Below are positions 51,845 through 62,539 of a stretch of 64,000 nt of DNA, in pieces. The position numbers and the translations under genes were made by a program. How positions within the stretch are numbered: the first letter of the stretch is position 1; each line of letters opens with the position of its first letter. This DNA comes from Torymus aiolomorphi. Its lineage: Eukaryota; Arthropoda; Insecta; Hymenoptera; Torymidae. A model generated the notes under the pieces. The model made no database searches. It was not told the DNA's origin and saw only the letters and a program-made list of their open reading frames with translations. The DNA lies in NCBI GenBank assembly GCA_036365515.1, contig CM070874.1:174381797-174445796 (forward strand), given 5' to 3'.

Positions 51845-52056
51845 AGTTATCAATAGATAAGGGGAAGAAAGAAGTTGGCGGCAGTCATAATTTAGTCACG
51901 TTCAGTCTCTGTCGGATTCTCGAGTTGTAACGACGTGCTATAATACAGAACAGTCTTTTCTACTAATTGTGTGTGTGTGTGTGTGTGTGTGAATTCGTCT
52001 TGCTATTTTATTCCCTGAGAATCGAAATTTACCTACATTCACCCTTACACTTAACT
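51845..52056 (+). repeat. Candidate LTR of errantivirus copy 2
   Basis: Begins AGTTATC and ends CACTTAACT, the family's terminal pattern, and is followed by GGCGCTGCGGACACG. It contains (GT)n at 51967-51991. The left boundary is uncertain. Confidence 0.45.
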
Positions 52057-52321
52057 GGCGCTGCGGACACGACTAACTTCAGATCATTCTCCAACTACGG
52101 GACGAGAATCATCACCAAGGAGGCAGCCGGCGATTTTTCTCCACTGTCGCAGTATCTACACGTCAACATCGAGACCCATCGACTTAGCACTGACTCACCG
52201 AGAAATCATCGAAGATATTTCATCTGTAAGTCTTTGGAATTTCCTTTATCCCTTTAACCTTTCAACCTTACATACGATTGACCTTAAACGTATCGCGAAA
52301 GAATAGATAGAATAAATTATA

Positions 52322-53340
52322 ATGGCAAATCCAAATTAAGATCAGGCTCCTCAGATCACAGTAGAGCAATTTAAGCTGCGATTATCTATCTGGCGCAAAG
52401 CTGTTCCTGCGTACGAAGGCGGTACTAGATTTTTATCGCATTTTATTCAACAATGTCACAAATTTGTCCAAATGTTATATACAGCAGATTCAATGCACTC
52501 GTCAATGAATCTCTGTACGCACTTATAAAGTGAAATTTCGCAACGAAGCATTAGATTTAATAGTAGTAAATAACCCGGAAAGCTGGGCCGAATGTAAAAG
52601 AGTTTTAATCAACAGTGATGCGAGTTCAGAAGAACTATTATCTAATAAACTCAGTGTATGTTACCGAAAAGCGAATCAATCGTTTGAAAATTATGCAGAC
52701 GAAATAAACTTACGATTAAATAGATTAAAGGAACACATTCAGTTAAATAATGAAGACAGACAGTTAATATGAAAATTTCATTTTATGAAAACGCCGCTAA
52801 AAAAACTTTTATTAACGGAATAAAGGAACCCTACCATTCATTCTTAACACACCTTGAATTAAACGATATTGAAGATTGTTTAAATAAATGTAGGAGACAC
52901 GATAATCATGAACAGCAAGCTAATTTCCTTTCGTATATGAGGCAACGCGAAAGTAAAACAAAAACGAATTTATTTAATGCGCCGAGTACCTCAAAAACTG
53001 CAATTTCGTCTCAACCGCGACCCACCATAGCACAAACCCCATTTAGGCCTGCATTAATTTTGGAAACAACAATCTTGGAAACAACAATTTTGGCAACAGC
53101 TTTAGGCAAAATAATAACAATAATAATCAAGCAATACGTCAAAATTACCACCCGACGCCGATGTCAATAAATACAAGAAATACCAACAGACCAGGTGGTA
53201 ACCAAATTAATAGACCAAATAATTTGCAAAATAACTTTTCTGCGTCTAGAACAAACAATTTCTTCAGAAGTACGGGACCTGCAAACTTTGTCGCAGAAGA
53301 GCTTCATCACCAAGAAGATCACCAAAAAACTTATAAAACA
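52322..53340 (+). pseudogene. Errantivirus-like gag, copy 2
   Basis: The ATG at 52322 is followed by a stop at codon six. The capsid-like region is readable across frames: VEQFKLRLSIWRKAVPAYEGG, then 52530-52772 (EALDLIVVNNPESWAECKRV; QSFENYADEINLRLNRLKEHI), then 52769-53170 (NAAKKTFINGIKEPYHSFLT; LNKCRRHDNHEQQANFLSYM). An Asn-rich tail ends in STGPANFVAEELHHQ. It is homologous to the minus-strand gag at 45526..44428. After the tail the sequence jumps directly into reverse transcriptase, so protease and the RT N-terminus are deleted. Confidence 0.72.
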
Positions 53341-54570
53341 CACAAAACTTATTTTTGACGAACTCAGAGAACATGGATTAAAAATACAATTAGATAAGAG
53401 CGAGTTCTTGAGGAAGAAAGTGCCATTCTTAGGGCACATTATTACCCCCGAAGGAATAAAATACCCCCTGCCAAAAACGCAAATGGAATTAAGAACATAT
53501 TTAGGACTTACCGGATTTTACAGCAAATTTATAAAATATTATGCAAAAATATCCAAACCTCTCTCCGACACACTCAAGAAAAAAGGCAAGGTAGATTATA
53601 AAAATGAAAAACTTATTAAAGCTTTCAATAAACTTAAGGAACTCATTACTAACGCACCTGTATTAAGATATCCAGATTTTGATAAAGTATTGCACGTAAC
53701 TTCTGATGCTTTAAACACCGCTATTGGGGCAGTTTTATCCCCAAGAACAACATCCAATATCCAACTTATCGAGGACTCTAAATTCTGCAGAACAGAGCTA
53801 ACACTAGATTAATTCGTTGGAGACTGAAATTAGAAGAGTATAATTATGAAATTAAATACAAGAAAGGGTATGAGAATAAAGTAGCTGACGCTTTAAGCAG
53901 AATAGAGATAAACAATCAACAAGAAGGAGAGGATTCTCTTTCTACGGTCCCACAAGCGTCCGATATCACCCCCCTCAACAACCAAGAGCTGACTCAAACG
54001 TCGGAGGACGAAGAAGACGTAACGATTCACACAGCCGAACAAAACCCAGTATTCTCACTACCTGTGTCAGATAAAAATATACACGCATTTAACTACAGTA
54101 TAATAGTCAAAAAGGGAAACGATTACCAAGTAACAACAAAGGATAAATTAAAAATTCAATTTATGATAAAAATAAACTAAAACGATGCAGAAGCGCACTT
54201 ACTTAAATTTTTCAACGAAAATGTAAAACCGAATAAATAGTATGGAATTTATTTTGAAATCGAAGAACTAGAAATAATTGCTTATAGAATATTGAAAGAA
54301 CATTTTAACGAAAAATTAAAATTAGTCAAAAAAACCGTAACCAACCGAACTGATTTCTTAAAGGTGTTAGAAAGATACCATAATAAGACTCACAATGGAA
54401 TCACAGAAATGGTAGCGCATTTCAAAAGGAAATTATACACGCCCAATATGGAGAGGATGATTCAAAATTACATCAACCAATGCGAAACTTGCTTAGAGCA
54501 CAAATACGAGAGAAGGTCTTATATCACAGAGACGTATGGGCCTATAATAGCGAATAGGCCCCTTCAATAC
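53320..54570 (+). pseudogene. Errantivirus-like pol, internally deleted
   Basis: The RT C-terminal part (FDELREHGLKIQLDKSEFL; PFLGHIITPEGIKYP; LGLTGFYSKFIKYYAKI) and the start of RNase H (HVTSDALNTAIGAVLS) occupy 53320-53812. A deletion joins this to the RNase H end (EYNYEIKYKKGYENKVADAL, about 53835-53900) and a linker. The integrase zinc-binding region follows at 54292-54560 (HNKTHNGITEMVAHFKRKLY; CETCLEHKYERR). The catalytic core is cut off by LINE A copy 2 at 54571. The YxDD site is not present. Confidence 0.78.
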
Positions 54571-54970
54571 TTTATTTATTTATTTATTTATTTATTTATT
54601 AACCAGAGTACAATTACACGAAGATTACATCGAGATATACAAAGCATAACTGAAGAATCTAACATCCTAAAGTTACGTGTTCTTTAGGCCTGGTTTAGCT
54701 AAAACTAAGCTTAACATTAACTTACAATCTACTTACAAACTAAAAGTTTAACAATATTTCTGTTAAAAATTATAATAAACGATATATTTTTTTCATAACA
54801 AGAATTTACAGATAATTAACGTATATACTGTCGTTATTCTTTTTTTTTTTCTCTCTTTTTCATTGAACCATTTGATAATTCTAGTCTTATACATTTATTA
54901 CTAAAATTAAGTGCTTTTAATTCATTAGGTAATTCACTAAATACTTTCAGAGCAACAATTGCATTATTCT

Positions 54971-55288
54971 TGTTGAAAATAGTATACATCTATATTGTAC
55001 GCATGAATATATATACAATAGGTATGTGTGAACGCGCGACTGTATCGAGAGCGCGCAATGTAAACATGTACCTCTCCCCTTCCTAGTGTGTGCGTGAGCA
55101 AGCATCTAAATCGAGGAGCAGCGAACGATACGCTGCTCACACTCTCTCTACTGCCGCACGCTGAGCGGAAAGCACCTTGCGCGAGTCGCTATGAAGCGCT
55201 CGGATTACTTTTATACTGAAACTGAATAAACCAGTCATTCTTTATATATAAAAGTGTCTCTCCTTATTAATGTTACCACACCTCAACA
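54971..55288 (+). repeat. Copia 5' LTR
   Basis: 318 bp with TATATAAAAG near its 3' side (about 55242-55251). Confidence 0.95.
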
Positions 55289-55299
55289 TGGTAGCAGAG
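55289..55299 (+). promoter_or_regulatory. Copia primer-binding site
   Basis: TGGTAGCAGAG, complementary to the 3' end of initiator tRNA-Met (…CTCTGCTACCA), immediately after the LTR. Confidence 0.65.
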
Positions 55300-55413
55300 G
55301 TCCGTGGTTTTGCCTGATTGGTAAGTAAAAAATTCTCTTATCTTCTACGTCGACTCTCGAGTCGCGTAGAGATAATAAAAGTGCCGCATATGTGAACACC
55401 GTGAGAAACATAT

Positions 55414-56382
55414 ATGAAAGAAGAATCAAAGTTAACAGTTGAGCAAGAAGACGATTCGCAGCACGAAGGAAAGCTCGAATCACTTGAAGAAGATACGACC
55501 ACAGAGGTTAAGCAAGAAGTAAATTCCGAACACGAAGGAACGTTCGAGAACGAAAACAAAATGGAGAGAAAAGATATCATGATACCGGTGTTTGATGGAG
55601 AAGACTACAGTATGTGGAAGAAAAGAATTACGATGTACTTGAAGATGAAAAAGTGTGACACAGTAATAACCAGAGCAAGAGTTGCGGCAGACAAAGATGA
55701 CTGGGAAGAAAATGACTTGAAGGCCATCAATTTGATTTACAGTGCCATTTCCAACAAACAATTGGAGTTTGTGTGTGAAGAAGATACGGCGTATAAAATA
55801 ATAAAGAAACTGGACGATATGTACCTAAAGGAGTCTACAGCACTACAGATTGTGTGCAGGAATAAATTGGAAAAATTGAGACTAGAAAAGTACAGTGATA
55901 CAGCAACATTTTTCAGTGAATTTGAAAAATCAGTGAATGAGTTAAAAAGCGCAGGTGCAAAAATAAGTGAAAAAGAAAAATTGAATTACATGTTGAACAC
56001 GTTGCCGAGCCAATACAGTTACATTGGCGATTTAATAGACACGTTAAAAGAAGAGGATCAAACAGCATCGTATGTGAAAAATAAAATACAGATAGCTGAA
56101 ATGAAAAATAATAGCGAGCATAGCGAACAAAGGTCAAATGTATTCGCTGCAAAAAAGACCAGAAAGGAAGCTGCTTCAAGTGTGGCAGAACAGGGCATTT
56201 CGCACGAGAATGTCAAAATGGAGGACAAGCAGGACAAAGCGGCACAACATGGCGAGGCTCAACACGTGGCCGCGGCCGAGGCAAGGCAGGAAGAGGCAAC
56301 TACGGCAGGGGGCGCGGAAACTTCCGCCAGCAAGGAGCCAGCACGAGCGAGCAGAGCGGCGAAGGTACGAGTGCGTGGATAG
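55414..56382 (+). CDS. Copia Gag (capsid part) with alternative-frame tail
   Basis: 322-residue frame. Residues 50 onward are the Copia-type capsid (MERKDIMIPVFDGEDYSMWK; LDDMYLKESTALQIVCRNKL; LNYMLNTLPSQYSYI). An acidic 49-residue extension precedes this, and the internal ATG at 55561 is an alternative start. Up to codon 248 (56157) it follows the family. Beyond that this frame runs through an Ala/Glu-rich tail to a stop at 56380-56382, while the zinc knuckle lies in the -1 frame. Gag alone would therefore lack nucleocapsid unless the ribosome shifts or the frame was lost by a single-base change. Confidence 0.85.
   Translation: MKEESKLTVEQEDDSQHEGKLESLEEDTTTEVKQEVNSEHEGTFENENKMERKDIMIPVFDGEDYSMWKKRITMYLKMKKCDTVITRARVAADKDDWEENDLKAINLIYSAISNKQLEFVCEEDTAYKIIKKLDDMYLKESTALQIVCRNKLEKLRLEKYSDTATFFSEFEKSVNELKSAGAKISEKEKLNYMLNTLPSQYSYIGDLIDTLKEEDQTASYVKNKIQIAEMKNNSEHSEQRSNVFAAKKTRKEAASSVAEQGISHENVKMEDKQDKAAQHGEAQHVAAAEARQEEATTAGGAETSASKEPARASRAAKVRVRG
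56151..56157 (+). promoter_or_regulatory. Possible -1 ribosomal frameshift site A_AAA_AAG
   Basis: In the Gag frame the codons are GCA AAA AAG, so A AAA AAG is a canonical -1 slippery heptamer. Slipping there enters exactly the frame with the CCHC knuckle and pol. A small hairpin (GAAG/CTTC) lies about 12 bp downstream. The alternative is a one-base indel in the A run. Confidence 0.45.
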
Positions 56383-59300
56383 CTACGGCGCATGCGGCGC
56401 AGAGTAAACATAGTCAAGGTAGGCTAGATAATGATATACAGTGGTTGCTGGACAGCGGCTGTACAAATCACATAATAAATAACGTTGAGTATTTTGATAA
56501 ATTTATTGACCTTAAAGAACCGGTAAATATCTACTTAGGGGATAATCGATATATAAAAGCAACGAAAATTGGAAACGTAGTTAGCTATTTTAACGCGTTT
56601 GGTAAAAAGAATGAAGTGAATATGAGTAATGTTTTTTATGCCGAAAAAATGAATATGAATTTAATAAGTTTTGGAAAATTAACAGATAACAATACGATTA
56701 TATCGAAAGGAGATGTAGCAAAGATAATAGATACAAATAATAAATTGATAGCAGTAGCGTACAAAGAAAATCAAACTTATAGAATAAGTAGTACCTTGAA
56801 ACATAGAGAAAATTTTGTAAACACAGTCGAATGTAACAATAGAAATATGACTCTGAAGGAGAAATGGCATAGAATGCTAGGACACATAAATTTTAAGTAT
56901 TTAGGTACAATATGTAAACAGCAGTTGCTATCGGGAATTCCAGAAACACTTGAAACGGAATTTATGAAATGTAAAACGTGTATAGAGAATAAGATGAATA
57001 ATCTACCGTTTAAAAATAATAGAATAAGGGCAAGTAAAATTTTAGAAATTGTCCATACCGATGTATGCGGCCCTTTCAAAACGACCGGATTCAAAGGAGA
57101 AAAATACTTTGTTTCGTTTATAGACGATTATAGCAAAATTGCCAAAGTTTATTGCATAAAATCTAAAGATGAAGTAATTAACTGTCTAGTCCAATTTGTT
57201 AACGAAAGTGAAAATTTAACGGGAAAACGAGTAAAAATATTAAGATGTGATAACGGGAAAGAATATTTGAATAGTTGCATTTATAAATTCGCCAAAGAAA
57301 AAGGTATAATTTTGAACAATTGCCCGGCATATGTACACGAGTTAAACGGAACCGCAGAACGGTTTAATAGAACGATAATGGGTATGGCGCGATGTTTACT
57401 AACAGAAGCACAAGTACACAAAAGATATTGGCCTGAAATAATATGTGCGGCAACATATTTGAAAAATCGAACGTTGACTAACACGATAGAGAGGAAAACT
57501 CCGTACGAAATATTTTTTAATAGACGGCCGGATGTCAGACATTTACGTCTTTACGGGAGTAGGGTTTTTGTAAGGAAACCGGAACAAAAGAGAATTTCTA
57601 AATGGGATAGAAAGGCAGATATGGGAATTTTATTAGGATATAGTGAGGTAGGCTATAGAGTCCTATTAAATAATAAAATCATAGTTGCAAGACACGTAGA
57701 TATTGTTGAGCAAAACGTAAAATGTATAGGGCTTGATGAGGTAGAGTCAAAATATCAATCTCCTTCTACTTCGACTCTCGAGTCACTTAGAGGAGATCAA
57801 AATGATGGGGATGACGATTTAAGCGATGATAATGTTTTTGAAAGCGCGGTTGAGAATAATGAACAGGAACAAAAAGTAACAAATAAGGAAAATATAGAAC
57901 TATTAAAAGTCCCACGTAAATCTACACGTGATAGAAAAAGCCCAATAAGATATCCAGAAAATATTTCGAATAATATTTATGTTAATTACTGCAGGGTAGA
58001 TACTCCATATACATTTGAGGAGGCGATGTGTAGTAATGATAGTGAGAGCTGGATAAAAGCTATGGATAAAGAAATAAAAAGTTTAAATGAAAATAAAACA
58101 TGGGAACTAGTTGAAAGGATACCAAATGAAAAGGTAATAGATGTAAAATGGGTTTATAGTAAGAAATCTGATGATACGTATAAAGCGAGATTAGTCGTAA
58201 GAGGATTTCAACAGACAAATGTTATTGACGACATATACGCTCCAGTTGCTAAAATGCAAACTTTAAAATTTTTGTTTTCCTTTTGTTGCCAGAATGGCCT
58301 AATTATAGAACAGATGGATGTAGTCACAGCATTTTTAAATGGTGAAGTAAGCTCGGAGATATATGTCGGTCAACCGAAAGGTTATAGCGATGGAACAAAC
58401 AGGGTTTGTAAATTACGTAAAGCATTGTACGGACTACGAGAAAGTCCAAGGGCATGGTATGAATGTTTGGATGAATATTTGACAAAGATAAAATTTAAAA
58501 GGAGTAACGTAGATTATTGTTTATATACTCAAGGTGAAGGTATAGATCAAATTTACTTATTAATATATGTCGATGACTTGTTAATTTGTAGTAAGAGTAA
58601 AAAGAAAATTAAGAATTTAAAAAGAGTCTTATCAGGAAAATTTAAGATGAAAGACCTAGGAGAAATTAAAGAATACCTTGGTATTAATGTAGAGTATGAT
58701 TATCGAAATTGTGATATGAAATTAAGTCAGACTAAGTATATAGAGTCATTAGCGAATAAATATCAATTGCAGAATAGTAAATTATATAGCACTCCTATGG
58801 AGACGAATTTAAAAATTGAAAAGGCTGAAATAAGCGAGTCAGATATTAAATATAGAAATTTGATAGGTGCATTATTATATATAAGCTCAAGTACAAGGCC
58901 CGATATAAGTTATAGTGTTAATTATTTGAGTAGATATCAAAATAGTTATAACGAGACTCATTGGAAATATGCGTTACGAATATTGAAATACTTGTATTTA
59001 ACTAAAGATTTAAAGATGATCTATAAAAGAAATGTAAATTGCGAAACTATAGATTGTTATGTAGACGCAGATTGGGCTGGTGATAATGTTGACAGAAAAT
59101 CCACATCTGGATATGTTATTAAAGCATTTGGAAATGTAATTGATTGGAAATCGCGAAAACAAAGAACGGTAACAAAGGCTTCAACTTATGCAGAATATGT
59201 AGCCTTATCTGAGGCAGTTAGTGAAGTAAAGTTTATAATAGAGTTAATGAAAAACTTTAATGTGAAATTGATTGATCCTGTAAAGATATTTGAGGATAAC

Positions 59301-59510
59301 ACAGGCGCGATAAATATAGCGAATTATGGAAACTTTACTAAGAACTCGAAGCACATAGAAATACATTATCACTATGTTCATGAAAGCGTGAAACAAAAAG
59401 AAATTGTAATAATGAAAATCGACTCGAATGATAATGTTGCGGATATCTTTACAAAAGCGTTATGTAAAGATAAGTTTGAAAAGTTCAGAAAATTATTGAA
59501 CATAATGTAA
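56157..59510 (+). CDS. Copia Pol: NC knuckle, protease, integrase, RT, RNase H
   Basis: Open from the frame-change site to the stop at 59508-59510 (about 1,117 codons). Order: zinc knuckle CFKCGRTGHFAREC (56178-56219); Arg/Gly-rich linker; aspartic protease LLDSGCTNHI (56436-56465); GAG-pre-integrase (KEKWHRMLGHINFKYL and CKTC); integrase with VHTDVCGPF, RCDNGKEYLN and LNGTAERFNRT (D,D,E); RT with QMDVVTAFLNGEV and the active site YVDDLLIC; RNase H with YVDADWAGDNVDRKSTSGYV and NVADIFTKALCKDKF. All catalytic residues I can check are present, so the copy may be competent apart from the frame question. Confidence 0.92.
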   Translation, partial: DQKGSCFKCGRTGHFARECQNGGQAGQSGTTWRGSTRGRGRGKAGRGNYGRGRGNFRQQGASTSEQSGEGTSAWIATAHAAQSKHSQGRLDNDIQWLLDSGCTNHIINNVEYFDKFIDLKEPVNIYLGDNRYIKATKIGNVVSYFNAFGKKNEVNMSNVFYAEKMNMNLISFGKLTDNNTIISKGDVAKIIDTNNKLIAVAYKENQTYRISSTLKHRENFVNTVECNNRNMTLKEKWHRMLGHINFKYLGTICKQQLLSGIPETLETEFMKCKTCIENKMNNLPFKNNRIRASKILEIVHTDVCGPFKTTGFKGEKYFVSFIDDYSKIAKVYCIKSKDEVINCLVQFVNESENLTGKRVKILRCDNGKEYLNSCIYKFAKEKGIILNNCPAYVHELNGTAERFNRTIMGMARCLLTEAQVHKRYWPEIICAATYLKNRTLTNTIERKTPYEIFFNRRPDVRHLRLYGSRVFVRKPEQKRISKWDRKADMGILLGYSEVGYRVLLNNKIIVARHVDIVEQNVKCIGLDEVESKYQSPSTSTLESLRGDQNDGDDDLSDDNVFESAVENNEQEQKVTNKENIELLKVPRKSTRDRKSPIRYPENISNNIYVNYCRVDTPYTFEEAMCSNDSESWIKAMDKEIKSLNENKTWELVERIPNEKVIDVKWVYSKKSDDTYKARLVVRGFQQTNVIDDIYAPVAKMQTLKFLFSFCCQNGLIIEQMDVVTAFLNGEVSSEIYVGQPKGYSDGTNRVCKLRKALYGLRESPRAWYECLDEYLTKIKFKRSNVDYCLYTQGEGIDQIYLLIYVDDLLICSKSKKKIKNLKRVLSGKFKMKDLGEIKEYLGINVEYDYRNCDMKLSQTKYIESLANKYQLQNSKLYSTPMETNLKIEKAEISESDIKYRNLIGALLYISSSTRPDISYSVNYLSRYQNSYNETHWKYALRILKYLYLTKDLKMIYKRNVNCETIDCYVDADWAGDNVDRKSTSGYVIKAFGNVIDWKSRKQRTVTKASTYAEYVALSEAVSEVKFIIELMKNFNVKLIDPVKIFEDNTGAINIANYGNFTKNSKHIEIHYHYVHESVKQKEIVIMKIDSNDNVADIFTKALCKDKFEKFRKLLNIM

Positions 59511-59547
59511 TAAATTAAAAGGTGTACAATATATATGTAAGGAGGCG

Positions 59548-59865
59548 TGTTGAAAATAGTATACATCTATATTGTACGCATGAATATATATACAATAGGT
59601 ATGTATGAACGCGCGACTGTATCGAGAGCGCGCAATGTAAACATGTACCTCTCCCCTTCCTAGTGTGTGCGTGAGCAAGCATCTAAGTCGAGGAGCAGCG
59701 AACGATACGCTGCTCACACTCTCTCTACTGCCGCACGCTGAGCGGAAAGCACCTTGCGCGAGTCGCTATGAAGCGCTCGGATTACTTTTATACTGAAACT
59801 GAATAAACCAGTCATTCTTTATATATAAAAGTGTCTCTCCTTATTAATGTTACCACACCTCAACA
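59548..59865 (+). repeat. Copia 3' LTR
   Basis: 318 bp. Differs from the 5' LTR at GTATGTATG (G to A) and CTAAGTCG (A to G). Confidence 0.95.
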
Positions 59866-59870
59866 ATTCT

Positions 59871-61965
59871 TGAAATTTACAGACTTATTTATTTCAAGTA
59901 TACTAAGGCTTTTATGTCTGGTAGTACTTGTTGAGTCTATAAACTTCTTTTTTAAATAATTGTAATGATACATAAGTGAATCTATTTTAAAATTATCTTT
60001 TATTCGTAAAGGTTGAAAAGTAGAATGTATTGCTTTATTAATTACTTTGACGATTCTATTTTATAATGATTCAAGTTCCTTGAGTATTTTAACATAAGCA
60101 TCTCCCCATGCAATTATACCATAGTTAGCTACACTGTTAAAAAATGCATAATATAAAGTGATTAAGTGTTTAGTTTCGAGAATTGATCTTAATTTATTAA
60201 TTACAAAAATAAATATCTCGTCCTTTTAACAATATACGCTATATGCTTATCCCATTTCACATTACTATCTATTGTTATACCCAAATATTTGGTGTAGTAT
60301 ACTCTTTCAATTTCCTTATTGCCTATAAAAATTTTTAAGTTATTAGGCACACTATTACTATAAATTCCAAGCGCCATGAAAAATGTTTTTTTTTCACATT
60401 CAACGATAGTTCATTTAAAGCTATCTAAGTACTGATGTTTCTTAGTAACTTGTTCGTTTTAGACTGTCTGCTCCCATGTAGGTCCCATACTTACTATTAC
60501 TGTATCATCTGCATAAGAAATAATATTTCCTATGGGCACAATTGTTAATAAATCATTAATATAGATTGAAAATAGCAGCGGTCCTAAGATTGTCCCTTGT
60601 GGAACTCCTGTTTTCACGGGTAGTGCATCACCAATTACATGGTCTTTGATTTTTAACTACTTGTGTTCTGTCCTTAAGGTATTCTTTGAGTAGATTTAAT
60701 GCTATTCCCCGTACTTCATAATTTTCTAATTTTGCTAATAGGATATTATGATTAACTGTGTCAAAAGCTTTAGCTAAGTCCAAGAAAATTGCAATAGTAG
60801 GTATACTGTTGTTCAAACTGTTGTAAATAATATTTGTAATAAGGGCTAGCGCGTCCTTAGTACCTTTCTTTTTTTGAAAACCGAATTGATTATCTAATAA
60901 TATTTTAGTTTTGTTTAGGAAGCTCAGCAAACGAGAATGTATTATTTTTCTAGTAATTTGGCAATATTAGATATTAACGATATTGGTCTATAGTTAGTTG
61001 CAAGATGTTTGTCACCTGATTTGAAAATAAGTACTACTTCTGCTATTTTTAATTGTTTAGGCCATATGGACTTTTCAATGCATAAGTTAAAGATATGTTC
61101 AAGTGGGATTATTATATGCTTACTTATGTTTTTTAGAACTTCTGTATTTATTCCATCTACTCCTCCCGCCGTTTCTTTCATTTCAGTGATATGCTTAAGT
61201 ATTTCAATACGGTTTGTAGGATCTAGAAATATAGTAGATCTATTTGCTTCAGGTAGTTTATACTTCTTTTTGGGTTTTTTTTATTTCTTTTGCCAATTAA
61301 GAACTAATACTACTAAAGAATTTATTAAAAGTGTTCGCAATACAATATGTTTGATAAATATTATTTTGATTTTCAGTTAAATATTCTATCTTCTTATCAT
61401 TTTTATTCTTTGATTTATTAATTTTTCTTTTAACTAAATCCCACATCTTCTTGTTGTTATTACTAACTTCTTCAAATTCTTTTTTTTTTTCAAAATTGTA
61501 TTTCGCTGCTGTTATAACTTTGTTAAGCCATTTTTCATAGTTTTTGTATTGTTGTTTAAGATTTTCATTATCCATACTATTTTTCCATTTTAGATAAAGT
61601 TTTTCTTTTGTTAAGGTAGATTTCATAATGGCTTTGGTTATCCATTTGCTTCTTGGAGTGTTCTTCTTAGTTTTCTTGAATACTGTTGCATCTCTTATGC
61701 TGCCTTTATATTGCTGATTAAAAGTTCCAGCGCAATGTTCGGATCAGTAAGGTCTAGTATGATATTCCAATTCAATTTGTTAGCTTCATAACTTAACTTA
61801 TTATAATTAACAAAACTGTAAAACTTTTTAGTCTTCTTTCCCTTTTATAGTTTTTATTGAGATCATCAGTGGATAGTGATCCATTATTCTAGGAATAAAC
61901 TTATAGGAATTTATATTCTCTAGTTCAGTTTTTAAGAACATATTGTCAATACATGTTCCCACGTT
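59871..61965 (-). pseudogene. LINE A copy 2 ORF2 (endonuclease end, RT), frameshifted
   Basis: Minus-strand pieces: endonuclease end with GTCIDNMFLK and DHYPLMISIK (about 61960-61850), linker EKLYLKWKNSMDNENLKQQY, then GGVDGINTEVLKNI and [17 protein letters not shown] (61181-60942). Further on are [16 protein letters not shown] (first catalytic Asp, 60930-60628 frame), [20 protein letters not shown] and the active site ISYADDTVI near 60515. Reverse transcriptase performs target-primed copying of the LINE RNA. Frameshifts at about 61290, 60935 and 60640 break the frame, but all catalytic motifs persist. Confidence 0.82.
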
Positions 61966-62147
61966 TGAAGACGTCACCGGTGGCTCTACTGATCTTTATT
62001 GACTCTGTGTCTCTCTGGCGTGACTAACTCTTGCGACGGTCAGTGCGGAACTGAGCGGCAGCGTCGGCGGCGCTTGCTCGCAGCATGGCTGCTTTTTCTA
62101 TCTCTCTGACACTACATAGTGCCGCCACCTGTCGGTGGGGGCCTACA
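61966..62147 (-). repeat. Gypsy C 3' LTR
   Basis: On the minus strand TGTAGGCCCCC...GACGTCTTCA (182 bp), containing CAATAAAG. It is preceded by the purine tract CGGGGGGAG (about 62150-62160). The LINE A sequence resumes right after it. The partner LTR is outside the window. Confidence 0.65.
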
Positions 62148-62539
62148 GTACTCCCCCCGAAAGGAGATAAATGAGTAACATTTTTAGGAGTGCTTACAAG
62201 AGTAAAGATTGGCGGGTGAGAGAGATTGCAAAAGAGAGAATGAATACTAATTACCGAATTGAGAGTATATAAGTCACGGCACAGAGAGTTATAACATTTT
62301 TTTACACTAGGTAACGAGATTACATGCTTTTAGAAAAATGAGCGCAGCTTAAGATCTAGAATCACAGAATGATGATTGCACAAGTGTTTTGTTGTAATAG
62401 GAACAATACAGATCTTTTTATTTCGACTCCGTAAGACTAGCGTAGTCTTTGATAGCGTAACGTCGCAAAAATGGTACGGTAGTTTTGAGAAATAGCGTAC
62501 GCGAGTCGCTCGTGATTTACTTAAGCTAAAATTGCGTAT
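62148..62539 (-). other. Gypsy C 3' untranslated region
   Basis: Non-coding region between the pol stop and the 3' LTR, ending in the polypurine tract. Confidence 0.5.

Larger units (their letters stand above)
54971..59865 (+). mobile_element. Young Copia retrotransposon, nearly intact, ATTCT duplication
   Basis: Two 318-bp LTRs (54971-55288, 59548-59865; TGTTGAAAAT...ACCTCAACA) differ at two positions by eye. ATTCT flanks both sides (54966-54970, 59866-59870). The primer-binding site TGGTAGCAGAG follows the 5' LTR, and the purine tract AAGGAGGCG (59539-59547) precedes the 3' LTR. gag and pol are open except for a one-step frame change at 56151-56157. Insertion is into LINE A copy 2. Confidence 0.95.
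54571..61965 (-). mobile_element. LINE A copy 2, interrupted by Copia and cut by Gypsy C
   Basis: The 3' end is the (TTTA)n tract at 54571-54602 (TAAA tail on the minus strand) preceded by the family's terminal sequence. The ORF2 C-terminus is at 54960-54660 and continues at 59871 after the Copia insertion. It runs through RT (60930-60480), the pre-RT linker (61626-61297) and the end of the endonuclease (GTCIDNMFLK, about 61960). Gypsy C truncates it at 61966. It is inserted in the errantivirus integrase. Confidence 0.85.
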
